In this document: one piece after another, positions 48,842-56,977 of the stretch
How positions within the stretch are numbered: the first letter of the stretch is position 1
Layout: every line of letters begins with the position of its first letter
From: an uncultured Lachnospiraceae bacterium
Lineage (GTDB): Bacteria; Bacillota; Clostridia; Lachnospirales; Lachnospiraceae
Assembly: GCA_910586585.1 (NCBI GenBank)
Contig: CAJUKA010000008.1
Span: forward strand, 28,602 to 92,601
DNA: 64,000 nt
Direction of reading: 5' to 3'
Made by a program: the position numbers and the translations under genes
Notes under the pieces: model-generated
Told to the model about the DNA's origin: nothing
Databases searched by the model: none
Seen by the model: the letters and a program-made list of their open reading frames with translations, nothing else

Positions 48842-50476
48842 TCACAAAGATACTGTCATTGCTGCTTCCTGCTGTATTTCTGTCTCTTCCAATGTCATTA
48901 CCTGCCATGAATCCCCACTGTTCCAAAAACTGACATAAAGATCTCCGTATTCACTTCTGATAGGATACTGCTCGAAACTTTCTCCCCAGCCGTCACTCAT
49001 CTGTCCTATCCAGTAATCCTTCAGCACATGGATATCTTCTTCTGTCAGGGGGGCATTTGTCTCGCATCTTAGGACACCATACAGTTTTCCGCCAAGCTCA
49101 CAGACAGACGGCCATGCAGCATAAACTTTTGCTGCCACCGCCCTGTTCTCATGGAAATAGTGCATCAGTCCCCTTGGCTGTGATTCAAGCCACTGGTCAT
49201 GATTGATGGCTGCCATGATCTGTTTTTTACAGGCTGTCAGATCTTCTGGGTACACTTCCTCCATCTCTTCCTCTACATCAAGCCTTCCCAGCAGCGGGCT
49301 GTACAGACAGAATTCATTGCAACTTCCCTCCGTCCTCTCCAGCTGCTCTGCAAATTCGCCCTGATATTCCAGATATTTATGGCACGCCCTTACTGCGCCG
49401 ATAAAACCGCCCTGCATATACCTGCTCTCCACCAGTGTGTTTTCCCTTTTGTCAGCGGCAAATCCTGCATAGTTCATATACGGGAGCAGACTTTCGTCCA
49501 CTTCAAAAAGGCCAGACTTCTCCACAAGGAATCTTCCGTGCTCCTCGTCATTGTGAACAGCCGGGACAATCTCAAACTCATGCAGGTACTCTGCAACATA
49601 TGTGATATCCGTATATTTTTCTGCACCGACAAACTCCGCTGCCATCGCCAGACGCTCCATCTGTTCTGGATCAAACTGGCTTACCTTCTGGCACAGTTCA
49701 TTAAAGTATGTCAGTTCTTCCACACAGCAGAGTCTCTTTGGCTCTGGCACAAGCCTTTCAGGAAGCCGCAGGTTATGAATCTCTTCCACCCTGCATTCAC
49801 ATAAATCCCGTATCTGAAGCCTTGACTTCATTCTGTCCACGGAGAAAATATCGGTGGGCAGGTACAGATACTCCCGGTCTCCGGCCTGATTTTTCACTTC
49901 CACAACTGCCACGGTCTCTCCCGTATCATACCAGTATTCGGGGAATGTCCTGCCGTGATACACCTCCTGCATCACAAAGCCGTTTTCTACGAGAACACCA
50001 TATGGAAGAATTTTACAGTTCCCTTCTGCCAGAATCTTCTGTCCATATTCCAAAAAGTCTATCCGCCGCTCCTCATTTTCCGATATTCCTAAGTATTTAT
50101 CCATATAAAGGCGTCTCCCAACCTGTTCTGGATTGGAAAAATCCGTGAGCAGGGAAAGTCCCTGCATGCTGTATGTAAGGTTAATGAGGTCTTTGATCTT
50201 CTCTATTCCCTGCTCATATGCATATACGCCCAGCACACCCTGCTCATATGCTGTAAGACTGTCAAGCCTTTTTGCAAAGAAATTAAGCTCATCCATATTT
50301 ATGCTCTGCCCCACAAGCCTCCGTAAAGGGCTATGTTCTCCCCATGCTGTTTCCAAAGTACAGCACATGTTTCCATTTTTATTTCCAAGCCGTTTCATCT
50401 GCCATGCCAGCTCTGCATCTTCCATGGGCAGCTCTACGTTCAAAGATTTTCCGTTTTCCGAAACTCTAATCCGCAT
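48842..50476 (-). CDS. ArdA-like antirestriction domain protein
   Basis: 544 aa. The segment LDSLTAYEQGVLGVYAYEQG (near residue 70) followed by INLTYSMQGL and the acidic, aromatic composition resemble the ArdA-type antirestriction proteins of clostridial elements, DNA mimics that block type I restriction enzymes. The middle (TGETVAVVEVKNQAGDREYL) and the C-terminal region SDGWGESFEQYPI probably are additional ArdA/LPD-type modules. It ends EIQQEAAMTVSL, fitting the shared accessory tail. It overlaps the upstream gene by 11 nt. Confidence 0.65.
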   Translation of the reverse strand: MRIRVSENGKSLNVELPMEDAELAWQMKRLGNKNGNMCCTLETAWGEHSPLRRLVGQSINMDELNFFAKRLDSLTAYEQGVLGVYAYEQGIEKIKDLINLTYSMQGLSLLTDFSNPEQVGRRLYMDKYLGISENEERRIDFLEYGQKILAEGNCKILPYGVLVENGFVMQEVYHGRTFPEYWYDTGETVAVVEVKNQAGDREYLYLPTDIFSVDRMKSRLQIRDLCECRVEEIHNLRLPERLVPEPKRLCCVEELTYFNELCQKVSQFDPEQMERLAMAAEFVGAEKYTDITYVAEYLHEFEIVPAVHNDEEHGRFLVEKSGLFEVDESLLPYMNYAGFAADKRENTLVESRYMQGGFIGAVRACHKYLEYQGEFAEQLERTEGSCNEFCLYSPLLGRLDVEEEMEEVYPEDLTACKKQIMAAINHDQWLESQPRGLMHYFHENRAVAAKVYAAWPSVCELGGKLYGVLRCETNAPLTEEDIHVLKDYWIGQMSDGWGESFEQYPIRSEYGDLYVSFWNSGDSWQVMTLEETEIQQEAAMTVSL

Positions 50477-51077
50477 TCCATTCCTCCTGTTTGGTCATAC
50501 CCACGCCGCACTTCTGAATCACAAATGCATTTACAATCAGCCGCAGCAGCCTGTCTGCAACCAGTTCGCGGTCTGCAAGCTCTGACAGACGGATATGCTT
50601 TGTGCCATTGTGGACATCCTTTGCCGCATGAAACAAAATATACTGTTCCAGTGTGACGCCGCCAAGCCGGATACGATCAAAATAAATCCCTGTATCTGTC
50701 ACGTGCCGCTTTGCCCGTTCCCAGAGGCCATCATCAGCAGACAGAAGAAATACTGCTGCGGCATAATTCGGATGGCTGCAAAAAATGTCTGCCCGCTTTC
50801 CCCGCATCAGCAGAAGGTACTTTTCCTTGTGTGCAGGACTGCTGAAAATAAGCTTCTGCCCCGCTTCACAGAAGATTTCTTCAATCCTTCTTTTTAAATG
50901 TTCCATCTGCATCCTGCTGACCACACAGTCCACAATCTCTAAGTAGTTCCCACGGTTTCTCCACTCTGCCTCATTCATGATCCAGATACCGCCGCCCCTT
51001 GGACGGTATCCCGGTGGCTGCTGCATCTGTCTTTCTAGCACACATAACTGTGGGCTGCTGCAAAATAACTTTGACAT
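50466..51077 (-). CDS. hypothetical element protein (DUF6075-like)
   Basis: 203 aa; ATG 51075-51077 with GAGGAGG. The C-terminal 130 residues (AAAVFLLSADDGLWERAKRH, LSELADRELVADRLLRLI) follow a pattern common in clostridial elements that I tentatively connect to DUF6075. No catalytic motif. RNA element B is 59 nt upstream in its leader. Confidence 0.6.
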   Translation of the reverse strand: MSKLFCSSPQLCVLERQMQQPPGYRPRGGGIWIMNEAEWRNRGNYLEIVDCVVSRMQMEHLKRRIEEIFCEAGQKLIFSSPAHKEKYLLLMRGKRADIFCSHPNYAAAVFLLSADDGLWERAKRHVTDTGIYFDRIRLGGVTLEQYILFHAAKDVHNGTKHIRLSELADRELVADRLLRLIVNAFVIQKCGVGMTKQEEWNAD

Positions 51078-51136
51078 CTTGTTTCCTCCTCATTTTTTAC
51101 ACTTTTTCATCTGTGCATATTTCCTTTCCGTGTACA

Positions 51137-51223
51137 ATCGAGTAGGGAAGGCTGCTTCCCCTACTCGCCACGCGACCCGTGCGCCGCCTTAGCGGCATAA
51201 TTCCTCTGCACGGGTCTGCGCAT
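51137..51223 (-). ncRNA. structured RNA-like element, copy B
   Basis: On the minus strand after five U: AUGCGCAGA, CCCGUGC pairing GCACGGG (51208-51214 with 51176-51182), loop AGAGGAAUUAU, hairpin GCCGC-uaa-GCGGC (51192-51196 with 51183-51187), then GAGUAGGGGAAG/CUUCCCUACUC (51155-51166 with 51140-51150) and GAUU. Same order of helices as A, C and D. 59 nt upstream of the gene at 50466. Confidence 0.72.
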
Positions 51224-51264
51224 AAAAAGGCGGCGCCCGCTTCATTTCTAAAGTAAGCACCGCC
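51224..51264 (-). terminator. intrinsic terminator before element B
   Basis: On the minus strand GGCGGTGC (51257-51264) starts immediately after the LPD28-like stop codon and pairs over 8 bp (one G-T) with GCGCCGCC (51229-51236), followed by five T that touch element B. Confidence 0.75.
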
Positions 51265-51627
51265 TCACAGATCCAGACGCATCTCATTCTCTTTGTTCCC
51301 TTCTTCCATTCCAATTCCCTGCGTGTACAGCCGCAGGTATTCATCCACCATGAACAATTCCCCTGAATAATCCAGATCCTCGCTGGGATAATAACTGCCA
51401 CTCTCCTCCATTGGAATTTCTTCCTTTGACAGAATGGTTCCCCAATGGTTAACCAGCACATGCGGCTTTACTTCACACGCAATGCCCTGACCGCCGTCAT
51501 CATGCCGCACGTCATAACAAAACAAATCCTTCGGCACTGTTTTCCGGTCTACCCTCGCACTTGTAAACAATACTGGATACGCATCCAGCATGGCAAGCTC
51601 AAATGTTTCCTTTTTTGCATCTACCAT
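51265..51627 (-). CDS. LPD28-like domain protein
   Basis: 120 aa from ATG 51625-51627 (MVDAKKETFELAML) with AGGAG. Core motifs ELAMLDAYPVLFTSARVDR, LFCYDVRHDDGG and VNHWGTILSKEEI match the large-polyvalent-protein-associated domain 28 as I remember it, a small domain of conjugative elements and phages with unknown activity. It ends GNKENEMRLDL, a version of the shared accessory tail. Confidence 0.7.
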   Translation of the reverse strand: MVDAKKETFELAMLDAYPVLFTSARVDRKTVPKDLFCYDVRHDDGGQGIACEVKPHVLVNHWGTILSKEEIPMEESGSYYPSEDLDYSGELFMVDEYLRLYTQGIGMEEGNKENEMRLDL

Positions 51628-51685
51628 TTTTACTCCTATTCTTTTTTGTTTGTTGATTTCAGACTGCACATAAATACAAACCAGC

Positions 51686-52432
51686 CTACATGTTCATCTG
51701 CATACCGCCTTCCTGCTCATCAGCATCCAGCAGCCCATCCTGTACCTGCTCCACCTCCTCTGCACCCAGTATCATATTCGCCGTCGGACGAATCCCATCA
51801 TCTGAAATACGTCCAGCCAGCGCTTCGAGTGCGATGCTGTTCATCTTGTTCTGCACATAGCTTTCAAACTCTCCCTTCGCCTCAGCCACAGTTTTGTCCA
51901 TCTGCTCCTGAAATAACTCATTCAGAAACGGAATGTCACTACTCAGTCTTTGGCCTGCATCTTTGAGTACATTCACAATCCACTCCCGGTCACTCTTGCT
52001 CAGCACACGCTTTTCATCAAGCAGTTTCTTTACTTCCGCCGCCTCTTTTACCAGCTTTTGGGCGATATCATCCGCAGCGTCCTCGACCTCCCTCCTCATT
52101 ATTTTTTGTTTATCCTCGTAAGGACACTTTGGAACAGGCTGCCCTCCGATGTTCGTGATTGTAACCGGAACGCCATCACCCATGTTCAGCGACGTGATCG
52201 CTTCCGCAAACTGAGTGTAGGACATATCCACCTCTACGATGCAGTTTTTCCTGCTGGTCTTTACAAAGTACCTGTCCTGACTGTCCTCCCGCTCCATAAA
52301 TCCATTTGAGATGGTCAGCCGGATAACATCGTTGTGCATAATCGAACTGCCAAACAGCGCTGTACCGGTTCCTCCAATCGATGATCTCGAAAGCTGAATC
52401 ATCCCATAGCTTGGGTGTTGTTTCTTCTCCAT
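51686..52432 (-). CDS. hypothetical element protein, first gene of the element
   Basis: 248 aa from ATG 52430-52432 (MEKKQHPSYGMIQLS) with AAGGAGGTGA. A beta-rich N-terminus (GTGTALFGSSI, IRLTISNGFMEREDSQD) is followed by coiled-coil-prone helices (residues about 115-215). Not recognised beyond being common at this end of clostridial elements. It ends DADEQEGGMQMNM, a clear shared tail. 200 bp to the rlmCD-like gene upstream, presumably across the element boundary. Confidence 0.65.
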   Translation of the reverse strand: MEKKQHPSYGMIQLSRSSIGGTGTALFGSSIMHNDVIRLTISNGFMEREDSQDRYFVKTSRKNCIVEVDMSYTQFAEAITSLNMGDGVPVTITNIGGQPVPKCPYEDKQKIMRREVEDAADDIAQKLVKEAAEVKKLLDEKRVLSKSDREWIVNVLKDAGQRLSSDIPFLNELFQEQMDKTVAEAKGEFESYVQNKMNSIALEALAGRISDDGIRPTANMILGAEEVEQVQDGLLDADEQEGGMQMNM

Positions 52433-52553
52433 TTTTACCTCACCTCCTTTCCGCATTTTTCATCATTTTTTCTCCAAATTCTGCCTCAAAGCGATTTTCA
52501 CCCCGTGATCGTCGTTAGACGAGCACTTGCATCTATAAAATCGGGCAAAAAAA

Positions 52554-52619
52554 GAGGGCAAAAATTGGTTGGATTTTTCGCCAATTTTCACCCTCAAACC
52601 ACAAGATGTTGTGGTTTTT
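52554..52619. repeat. two adjacent hairpins at the element/host junction
   Basis: GAGGG-CA-AAAATTGG (52554-52568) pairs with CCAATTTT-CA-CCCTC (52581-52595), followed directly by AACCACAA-gatg-TTGTGGTT (52597-52616) and T-rich sequence on the plus strand. On the minus strand the second hairpin is the natural end of the rlmCD-like transcript (stop 52633). The first may be an element end or part of a bidirectional terminator. Confidence 0.6.
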
Positions 52620-52632
52620 AGTGCCAAATTCT

Positions 52633-54081
52633 TCATTTTTCCACAAGCTGCATCATTATTACTGACTCTACGTGCACCGTCTGCGCAAACATGTCCACCA
52701 TTCTCACGCGTTTAACCTCATACCCATTTTCACACAAATATTTCAGGTCCCTTGCAAGCGTCGCGCTGTCGCAGCTTACATATACTACCCGCTTGGGCTG
52801 CATCTTTACTATCGTTTGCAGACACGCTGGATCGCAGCCCTTACGCGGCGGATCGATACAAATGACATCTGCATGAATTCCTTTTGTCTCATATAGATTC
52901 GGCAGCACTTCTTCTGCTTTCCCTACATAGAAGTCCACATTTTGGATTCCATTTCGCGCAGCATTTTTCCTTGCATCAGTTATCGCCTGATCTACAATCT
53001 CAACCCCGTAGACATGTTTCGCCTGCCTTGCCATAAACAAACTGATAGTTCCGATTCCGCAATACAAATCCCATACCGTTTCTGTTCCGGTTAGCCCAGC
53101 ATACTCCAAGGCAATACTATAAAGTTTTTCTGTCTGAATGGGATTTACCTGATAAAAAGAAAGGGGAGAAATTGCAAACACAATCCCTTGTTTGTTCTCG
53201 TGATCGCACCTGTCATGGTTTTGGGCAATCTCTTCTGGTGTTCTAGGATAAATAACATCAGATATGGTATCATTTCCCCAAAGCAGGCGGCATTTTCTTC
53301 CCATGATAACATTTGTTTTTTCTTTATTTATATTGATAGAAATGCTTGTTATCCCTTTGATTGTACACAAAAGCTGAGTTAGCTTTTCTTCAAATGGAAG
53401 CTTGTCCGCATTGATAATCACGCACACCATTATTTCGCCTGTTGCAAATCCTTTTCGAATTAAAACATGGCGGACAATGCCCGTTCCTGTACTTTCCATA
53501 TAGGGCGAAACATGATACTGTTTCATATAAGAAAGAATCATTTCCAAAACTTGTCTGTTTTCTGCCGCTCCCAAAGCACAGTCTGTATTCGAGATAATAA
53601 CATGTGTTCTCTCTGCATAGAATCCCGCAATTGGCTCACCATTTTTATTAACTCCAATCGGAAACTGCGCTTTATTACGGTAATAAAACGGCTGTTCCAT
53701 CCCAATAATGGGTTCCATCACCGCTTCCAAAAATGCTTTTGAAAAACCGCCAATCCGAATCAGATTATTTTTGACCATATTGGTTTTCAGCATTAACTGT
53801 GCTGGGTAGGCAAGCGATTGTATCTGACAGCCTCCACATTGTTTATTATAAAGGCATTTGGGTTCCACTCTTTGGCTGGAAGGGGTAATGATTTTCATTA
53901 GCTTGGCATAGGCGTAGTTTTTTTTCACCTTCATAATTTTGGCCTCAACTACATCACCAATAACAGCATCCTTCACAAAAAAAGTAAAGGATGTCTCGTC
54001 TTGTATTTTTCCAATGCCTTCGCCATGTACTCCCATGTCTTCTATAACAATTGTTATTATATCATTTTTCTTAAATTCCAT
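52633..54081 (-). CDS. rlmCD: 23S rRNA (uracil-5-)-methyltransferase, RlmCD/RumA family
   Basis: 482 aa from ATG 54079-54081 (MEFKKNDIITIVIEDMG); a TTG nine codons upstream is possible. An N-terminal TRAM domain, Fe-S cysteines in CLYNKQCGGCQ, SAM-binding WDLYCGIGTISLFM, the CIDPPRKGCDP motif and the catalytic Cys in VYVSCDSATLARDL are present. It makes 5-methyluridine in 23S rRNA. The gene's 3' end is a known ICE insertion hotspot in other Firmicutes, and here an element begins just downstream, with the gene itself intact. Confidence 0.92.
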   Translation of the reverse strand: MEFKKNDIITIVIEDMGVHGEGIGKIQDETSFTFFVKDAVIGDVVEAKIMKVKKNYAYAKLMKIITPSSQRVEPKCLYNKQCGGCQIQSLAYPAQLMLKTNMVKNNLIRIGGFSKAFLEAVMEPIIGMEQPFYYRNKAQFPIGVNKNGEPIAGFYAERTHVIISNTDCALGAAENRQVLEMILSYMKQYHVSPYMESTGTGIVRHVLIRKGFATGEIMVCVIINADKLPFEEKLTQLLCTIKGITSISININKEKTNVIMGRKCRLLWGNDTISDVIYPRTPEEIAQNHDRCDHENKQGIVFAISPLSFYQVNPIQTEKLYSIALEYAGLTGTETVWDLYCGIGTISLFMARQAKHVYGVEIVDQAITDARKNAARNGIQNVDFYVGKAEEVLPNLYETKGIHADVICIDPPRKGCDPACLQTIVKMQPKRVVYVSCDSATLARDLKYLCENGYEVKRVRMVDMFAQTVHVESVIMMQLVEK

Positions 54082-54155
54082 AAATTTTATGATGTCTCCC
54101 CTTGCCAACGTTTCATTCTTTATCTGATTCTCTTTTATAACAGATGTTTTTTTAT

Positions 54156-55100
54156 CTACTCCATTCTGCTGACTGCTAAATTGGATTCAAAGAACTTATT
54201 GTATCCAAGCCAGCCTGTTTCCTTTGTAGACTCTAAAAGTTCCTTAAATGTTTCCATTTTTGCATCTGTATTGTCAGCATAACACAATGCAACTGCCTCA
54301 ATAATCGCCGGTTTTTTTGGCGATCCAAACTCATACTCCCCATGATGCGCTAAAATGCAGTGCTGCAATTCCATCGCAAGAATAGATGGGAAATTTGGAA
54401 TTTCCTTGATTTTTGCCCCAAGCATTTCGGAACCTATTACAATATGGCCCAAAAACTGTCCTTCATCTGTATAATCATTAACTGGGAATGCACTGATTTC
54501 CCTTGTTTTTCCCATATCATGAAAAATTGCGGCAGTTAAAAGCAAATCTCTGTTTAATATCGGATATTGTTTGCAATAAAAATCACAAAGCGCAGTGACC
54601 CCTAATGTATGTTCAAGTAAGCCGCCAATAAAACCATGATGTACGGTTTTGGCAGCGGAAGACTTACAAAATTTCTGTGCAAATGTCTTATCCTCGACAA
54701 AAAATTTCTTTAGTAAAGTTTTCAGATATGTATTTTCAATGCTTTCAATAAAAGCGATAAGCTGCGCAAACATTTCATCAATATTTTTCTTACTGACAGG
54801 CATGTATTCCCGCTCATCATACTCACTTGGCTCACACCTGCGCACGCGTTTTACATTTACCTGCAATGCGCCGTTAAAGCTGATGACATCACCATACACC
54901 TCAATATAATCAAATATTTCAAATTCTCCGATTCCTACATTGTTTGGTTCCCATATCTTGGCGTCAATCGTACCTGTTTTATCCTGCAAAATTACATTAT
55001 CATAGTTTTTTCCATTTTTTGTTACTGCTGAACTTTTGTATTTGCAAAAATAAATATCAAAAATCCGGTCCCCATCTTTATACTCTTTGATATATTTCAT
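54156..55100 (-). CDS. yhaM: 3'-5' exoribonuclease YhaM family (OB-fold plus HD domain)
   Basis: 314 aa. An N-terminal OB-fold (residues about 10-95: YDNVILQDKTGTIDAKIW) and an HD phosphohydrolase-type domain with HTLGVTALCDFY, AAIFHDMGKTREI and CILAHHGEYEFGS metal ligands. YhaM degrades short RNA/DNA 3' ends. It is 74 nt upstream of rlmCD; the RBS is AAAGGA. The length is normal for the family. Confidence 0.92.
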   Translation of the reverse strand: MKYIKEYKDGDRIFDIYFCKYKSSAVTKNGKNYDNVILQDKTGTIDAKIWEPNNVGIGEFEIFDYIEVYGDVISFNGALQVNVKRVRRCEPSEYDEREYMPVSKKNIDEMFAQLIAFIESIENTYLKTLLKKFFVEDKTFAQKFCKSSAAKTVHHGFIGGLLEHTLGVTALCDFYCKQYPILNRDLLLTAAIFHDMGKTREISAFPVNDYTDEGQFLGHIVIGSEMLGAKIKEIPNFPSILAMELQHCILAHHGEYEFGSPKKPAIIEAVALCYADNTDAKMETFKELLESTKETGWLGYNKFFESNLAVSRME

Positions 55101-55224
55101 TTGATTGTATCCTTTCCTATTTATATATTAATGTATTCCCGCAGTCTCAAACCCAAAGAGACTCCGAGCATACATCATATTTATTTTTTGTCTCTTTCTT
55201 CTCAATAGTGTGCTGATTTTTCGG

Positions 55225-56712
55225 CTACTCTTTCTTCACTGGCTGCACTGTAAACTGCATTTCCTCATAAGAATCTAAGCTTGCGCGCTGCACTATTATT
55301 CTTATGCTTCTCTCTGTGGAAGCATTCCTGAGTGCATTCATATATTCTGCCGTGCTGCTAACCTCCTGTGAGCCAATTTGTACTAAAATATCTCCTTTTT
55401 GAATGCCATTCAGCATTGCCGGCGAATCCATATCTATATCAAAAATATATGCTCCCTGCGGAATTCCCAGCTCCATTCTTGTCTGGTCTGTTATGTCCTG
55501 CGTATAGATTCCAAGATAAGGAATATCTTCACCATTTGAGAGCTTCGCAATGATTCCTTTTAGCTCTGTGATTCCAATTGCTGACAACAGATTTTGTGTA
55601 TCGCTATGATTATGGCTGTTATCTATAATGCCAATCACTTCTTTATCCATATTTACCAAAATACCACTTGGCGTAGTTCCTGCATAAATATCTGTTGTGA
55701 TTAATTGATATTCGTTGTCTGCCATAGAAATTGTATTTCCCTTTGATGTCACCATTCCATAACAAACGGTATCTTTGTATCCAAAAAGATTGCCCATTGC
55801 TATCACAGGCGTTCCAGCAATTCCTGAATAAGTGGAACTTCCCAATTCCGCCACCGTCACATAATCCAACGTTTCACTTTTGATAAATTTCAGATCAACT
55901 GCCAAAACTGCCAAATCCGTATTTTTATCATATTGTTTCATTTGCGCATCGGCGTCCACTTCATTGCCAAAGCTGACTTTTATTGACTCTGCATCGTCCA
56001 AGGGAGATTTTCTGCTAAGTATTAGCAACTCCTTATTATTATTTGCGATAATTACACCAGCCGTCGTACCTTCGCTTTGGTAGGTATTGTTAAACCAATC
56101 TACATCTGAATGAAGCGCTGTGACTGTTACCATACTGGATGACAAGTCCTGGTAAACTTTAAAAAGCGCATCATACTGTGCCTGATAGGGTTTTAATAGA
56201 TCAATTGCCTCGCTTATCCCTTCATTGGTACCATCGATTTCCGGTTGTTCGCTCTCTTCAGAAGTCTCGCTTAAGTTCTCACTTTTATTTTCTTGCTCTG
56301 CATCTTCAACTTGTGCCGATTCTGTTGCCGGAATCATATGACTTTCCCGTATTGATGACTGGCTTTCCTCGGAAGTGGCACTTTCCAATTGGCTTTCTTC
56401 CTCGGAAGTTTCTGTTTCCTGGCTTGTAGTGGTTCCCTCTGTCAACATATCCTCTGGAAGCATCTCATTTTGTTCTGGCGGAAATGTAACTTCTGCCGGC
56501 TCTTCCTCTGGATACAACCAATTGTTTAAAACAGGTTCTAAGAGCAAAAATGACAGACATGCCAGCAAACCAAAAAGCACTGCCAGAGATGCCGTAATTA
56601 CTGTTCTTCGCAGCAGCTTCTTTTTGTTGATAGGACGCTCTTTTATCTTTTCCTGCAAAAATTCAAAGTCGCTTGCTGACTCAGGAAGATTTTCTTTGTT
56701 TTTGTCACTCAT
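55225..56712 (-). CDS. HtrA-like membrane protein with trypsin-like fold and PDZ, likely non-catalytic
   Basis: 495 aa from ATG 56710-56712 (MSDKNKENLPES); the longer frame from 56766 runs into the promoter. Residues about 33-55 form a membrane helix, followed by a Glu/Ser/Thr-rich linker to about residue 160, then a trypsin-like domain and a C-terminal PDZ domain (ILVQIGSQEVSSTAEYMNAL). The Asp strand TDLAVLAVDL and a Ser in TTPSGILVN are present, but the usual His-containing TNxHV motif is replaced by LILSRKSPL, so the triad is incomplete. A regulatory or binding role is more likely than proteolysis. Confidence 0.82.
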   Translation of the reverse strand: MSDKNKENLPESASDFEFLQEKIKERPINKKKLLRRTVITASLAVLFGLLACLSFLLLEPVLNNWLYPEEEPAEVTFPPEQNEMLPEDMLTEGTTTSQETETSEEESQLESATSEESQSSIRESHMIPATESAQVEDAEQENKSENLSETSEESEQPEIDGTNEGISEAIDLLKPYQAQYDALFKVYQDLSSSMVTVTALHSDVDWFNNTYQSEGTTAGVIIANNNKELLILSRKSPLDDAESIKVSFGNEVDADAQMKQYDKNTDLAVLAVDLKFIKSETLDYVTVAELGSSTYSGIAGTPVIAMGNLFGYKDTVCYGMVTSKGNTISMADNEYQLITTDIYAGTTPSGILVNMDKEVIGIIDNSHNHSDTQNLLSAIGITELKGIIAKLSNGEDIPYLGIYTQDITDQTRMELGIPQGAYIFDIDMDSPAMLNGIQKGDILVQIGSQEVSSTAEYMNALRNASTERSIRIIVQRASLDSYEEMQFTVQPVKKE

Positions 56713-56774
56713 TCTATTTATGCCTTTCCATACTTCTTCTTGCACTAATTGTTTTGCTTTTCTCACCTTTATAC

Positions 56775-56804
56775 AGTATAGCCGATACTGTTTCTATGGT
56801 CAAT
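56775..56804 (-). promoter_or_regulatory. sigma-A promoter of the HtrA-like gene
   Basis: On the minus strand TTGACC (56799-56804), 17-nt spacer, TATACT (56775-56780), about 55 nt before the ATG at 56712. It also argues that translation does not start at the upstream GTG at 56766, which would lie at the transcript's very start. Confidence 0.85.
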
Positions 56805-56936
56805 GAAAATTCACTGTTACTACAGTTTACCCGCATAATCAGCGCAACAGTCCGCATAAGCAGCTCCGATATCCTACTGTTTTAAATTTGTGTTCACAGA
56901 AACCGATAAGTTCCTGTTTCTTAATATTTTAAAGTA

Positions 56937-56945
56937 TGTTATACT
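56937..56945 (+). promoter_or_regulatory. possible extended -10 promoter of mutS2
   Basis: TG-T-TATACT at 56937-56945, with no good -35 (TTTCTT at the right distance). It lies upstream of the three hairpin repeats and about 190 nt before the mutS2 ATG, so the repeats would be in the mRNA leader. Confidence 0.45.
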
Positions 56946-56977
56946 GATATCATTCCGGTAAAAATAGTAAATAAAAA

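Larger units (their letters stand above)
13545..52620 (-). mobile_element. integrative conjugative element (or remnant), all genes on minus strand
   Basis: About 39 kb carry a relaxase, coupling protein, VirB4-like ATPase, PrgI, TrbL-like protein, cell-wall hydrolase, a Tad pilus gene set, anti-restriction-like and methylase genes, all in one direction, flanked by unrelated host-type genes. This is the content of a clostridial ICE. No tyrosine or serine integrase, excisionase or replication initiator is visible; either it lies beyond the window (which would make the rhamnosidase locus cargo), has been lost, or the element relies on a recombinase elsewhere. The limits given are those of recognisable element genes plus the right-hand hairpins, not proven att sites. 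Confidence 0.8.

Noticed and set aside
52533..52560. Fifth copy of the structured RNA element near the rlmCD junction (shared GCCCGATT on the minus strand)
   Set aside because: Only the last 8 bases resemble copy C; none of the helices or the conserved loop is present.
55143..55163. Hairpin AGTCTC...GAGACT between yhaM and the HtrA-like gene as terminator
   Set aside because: Six-bp stem without T-tract on the minus strand; too weak to call.
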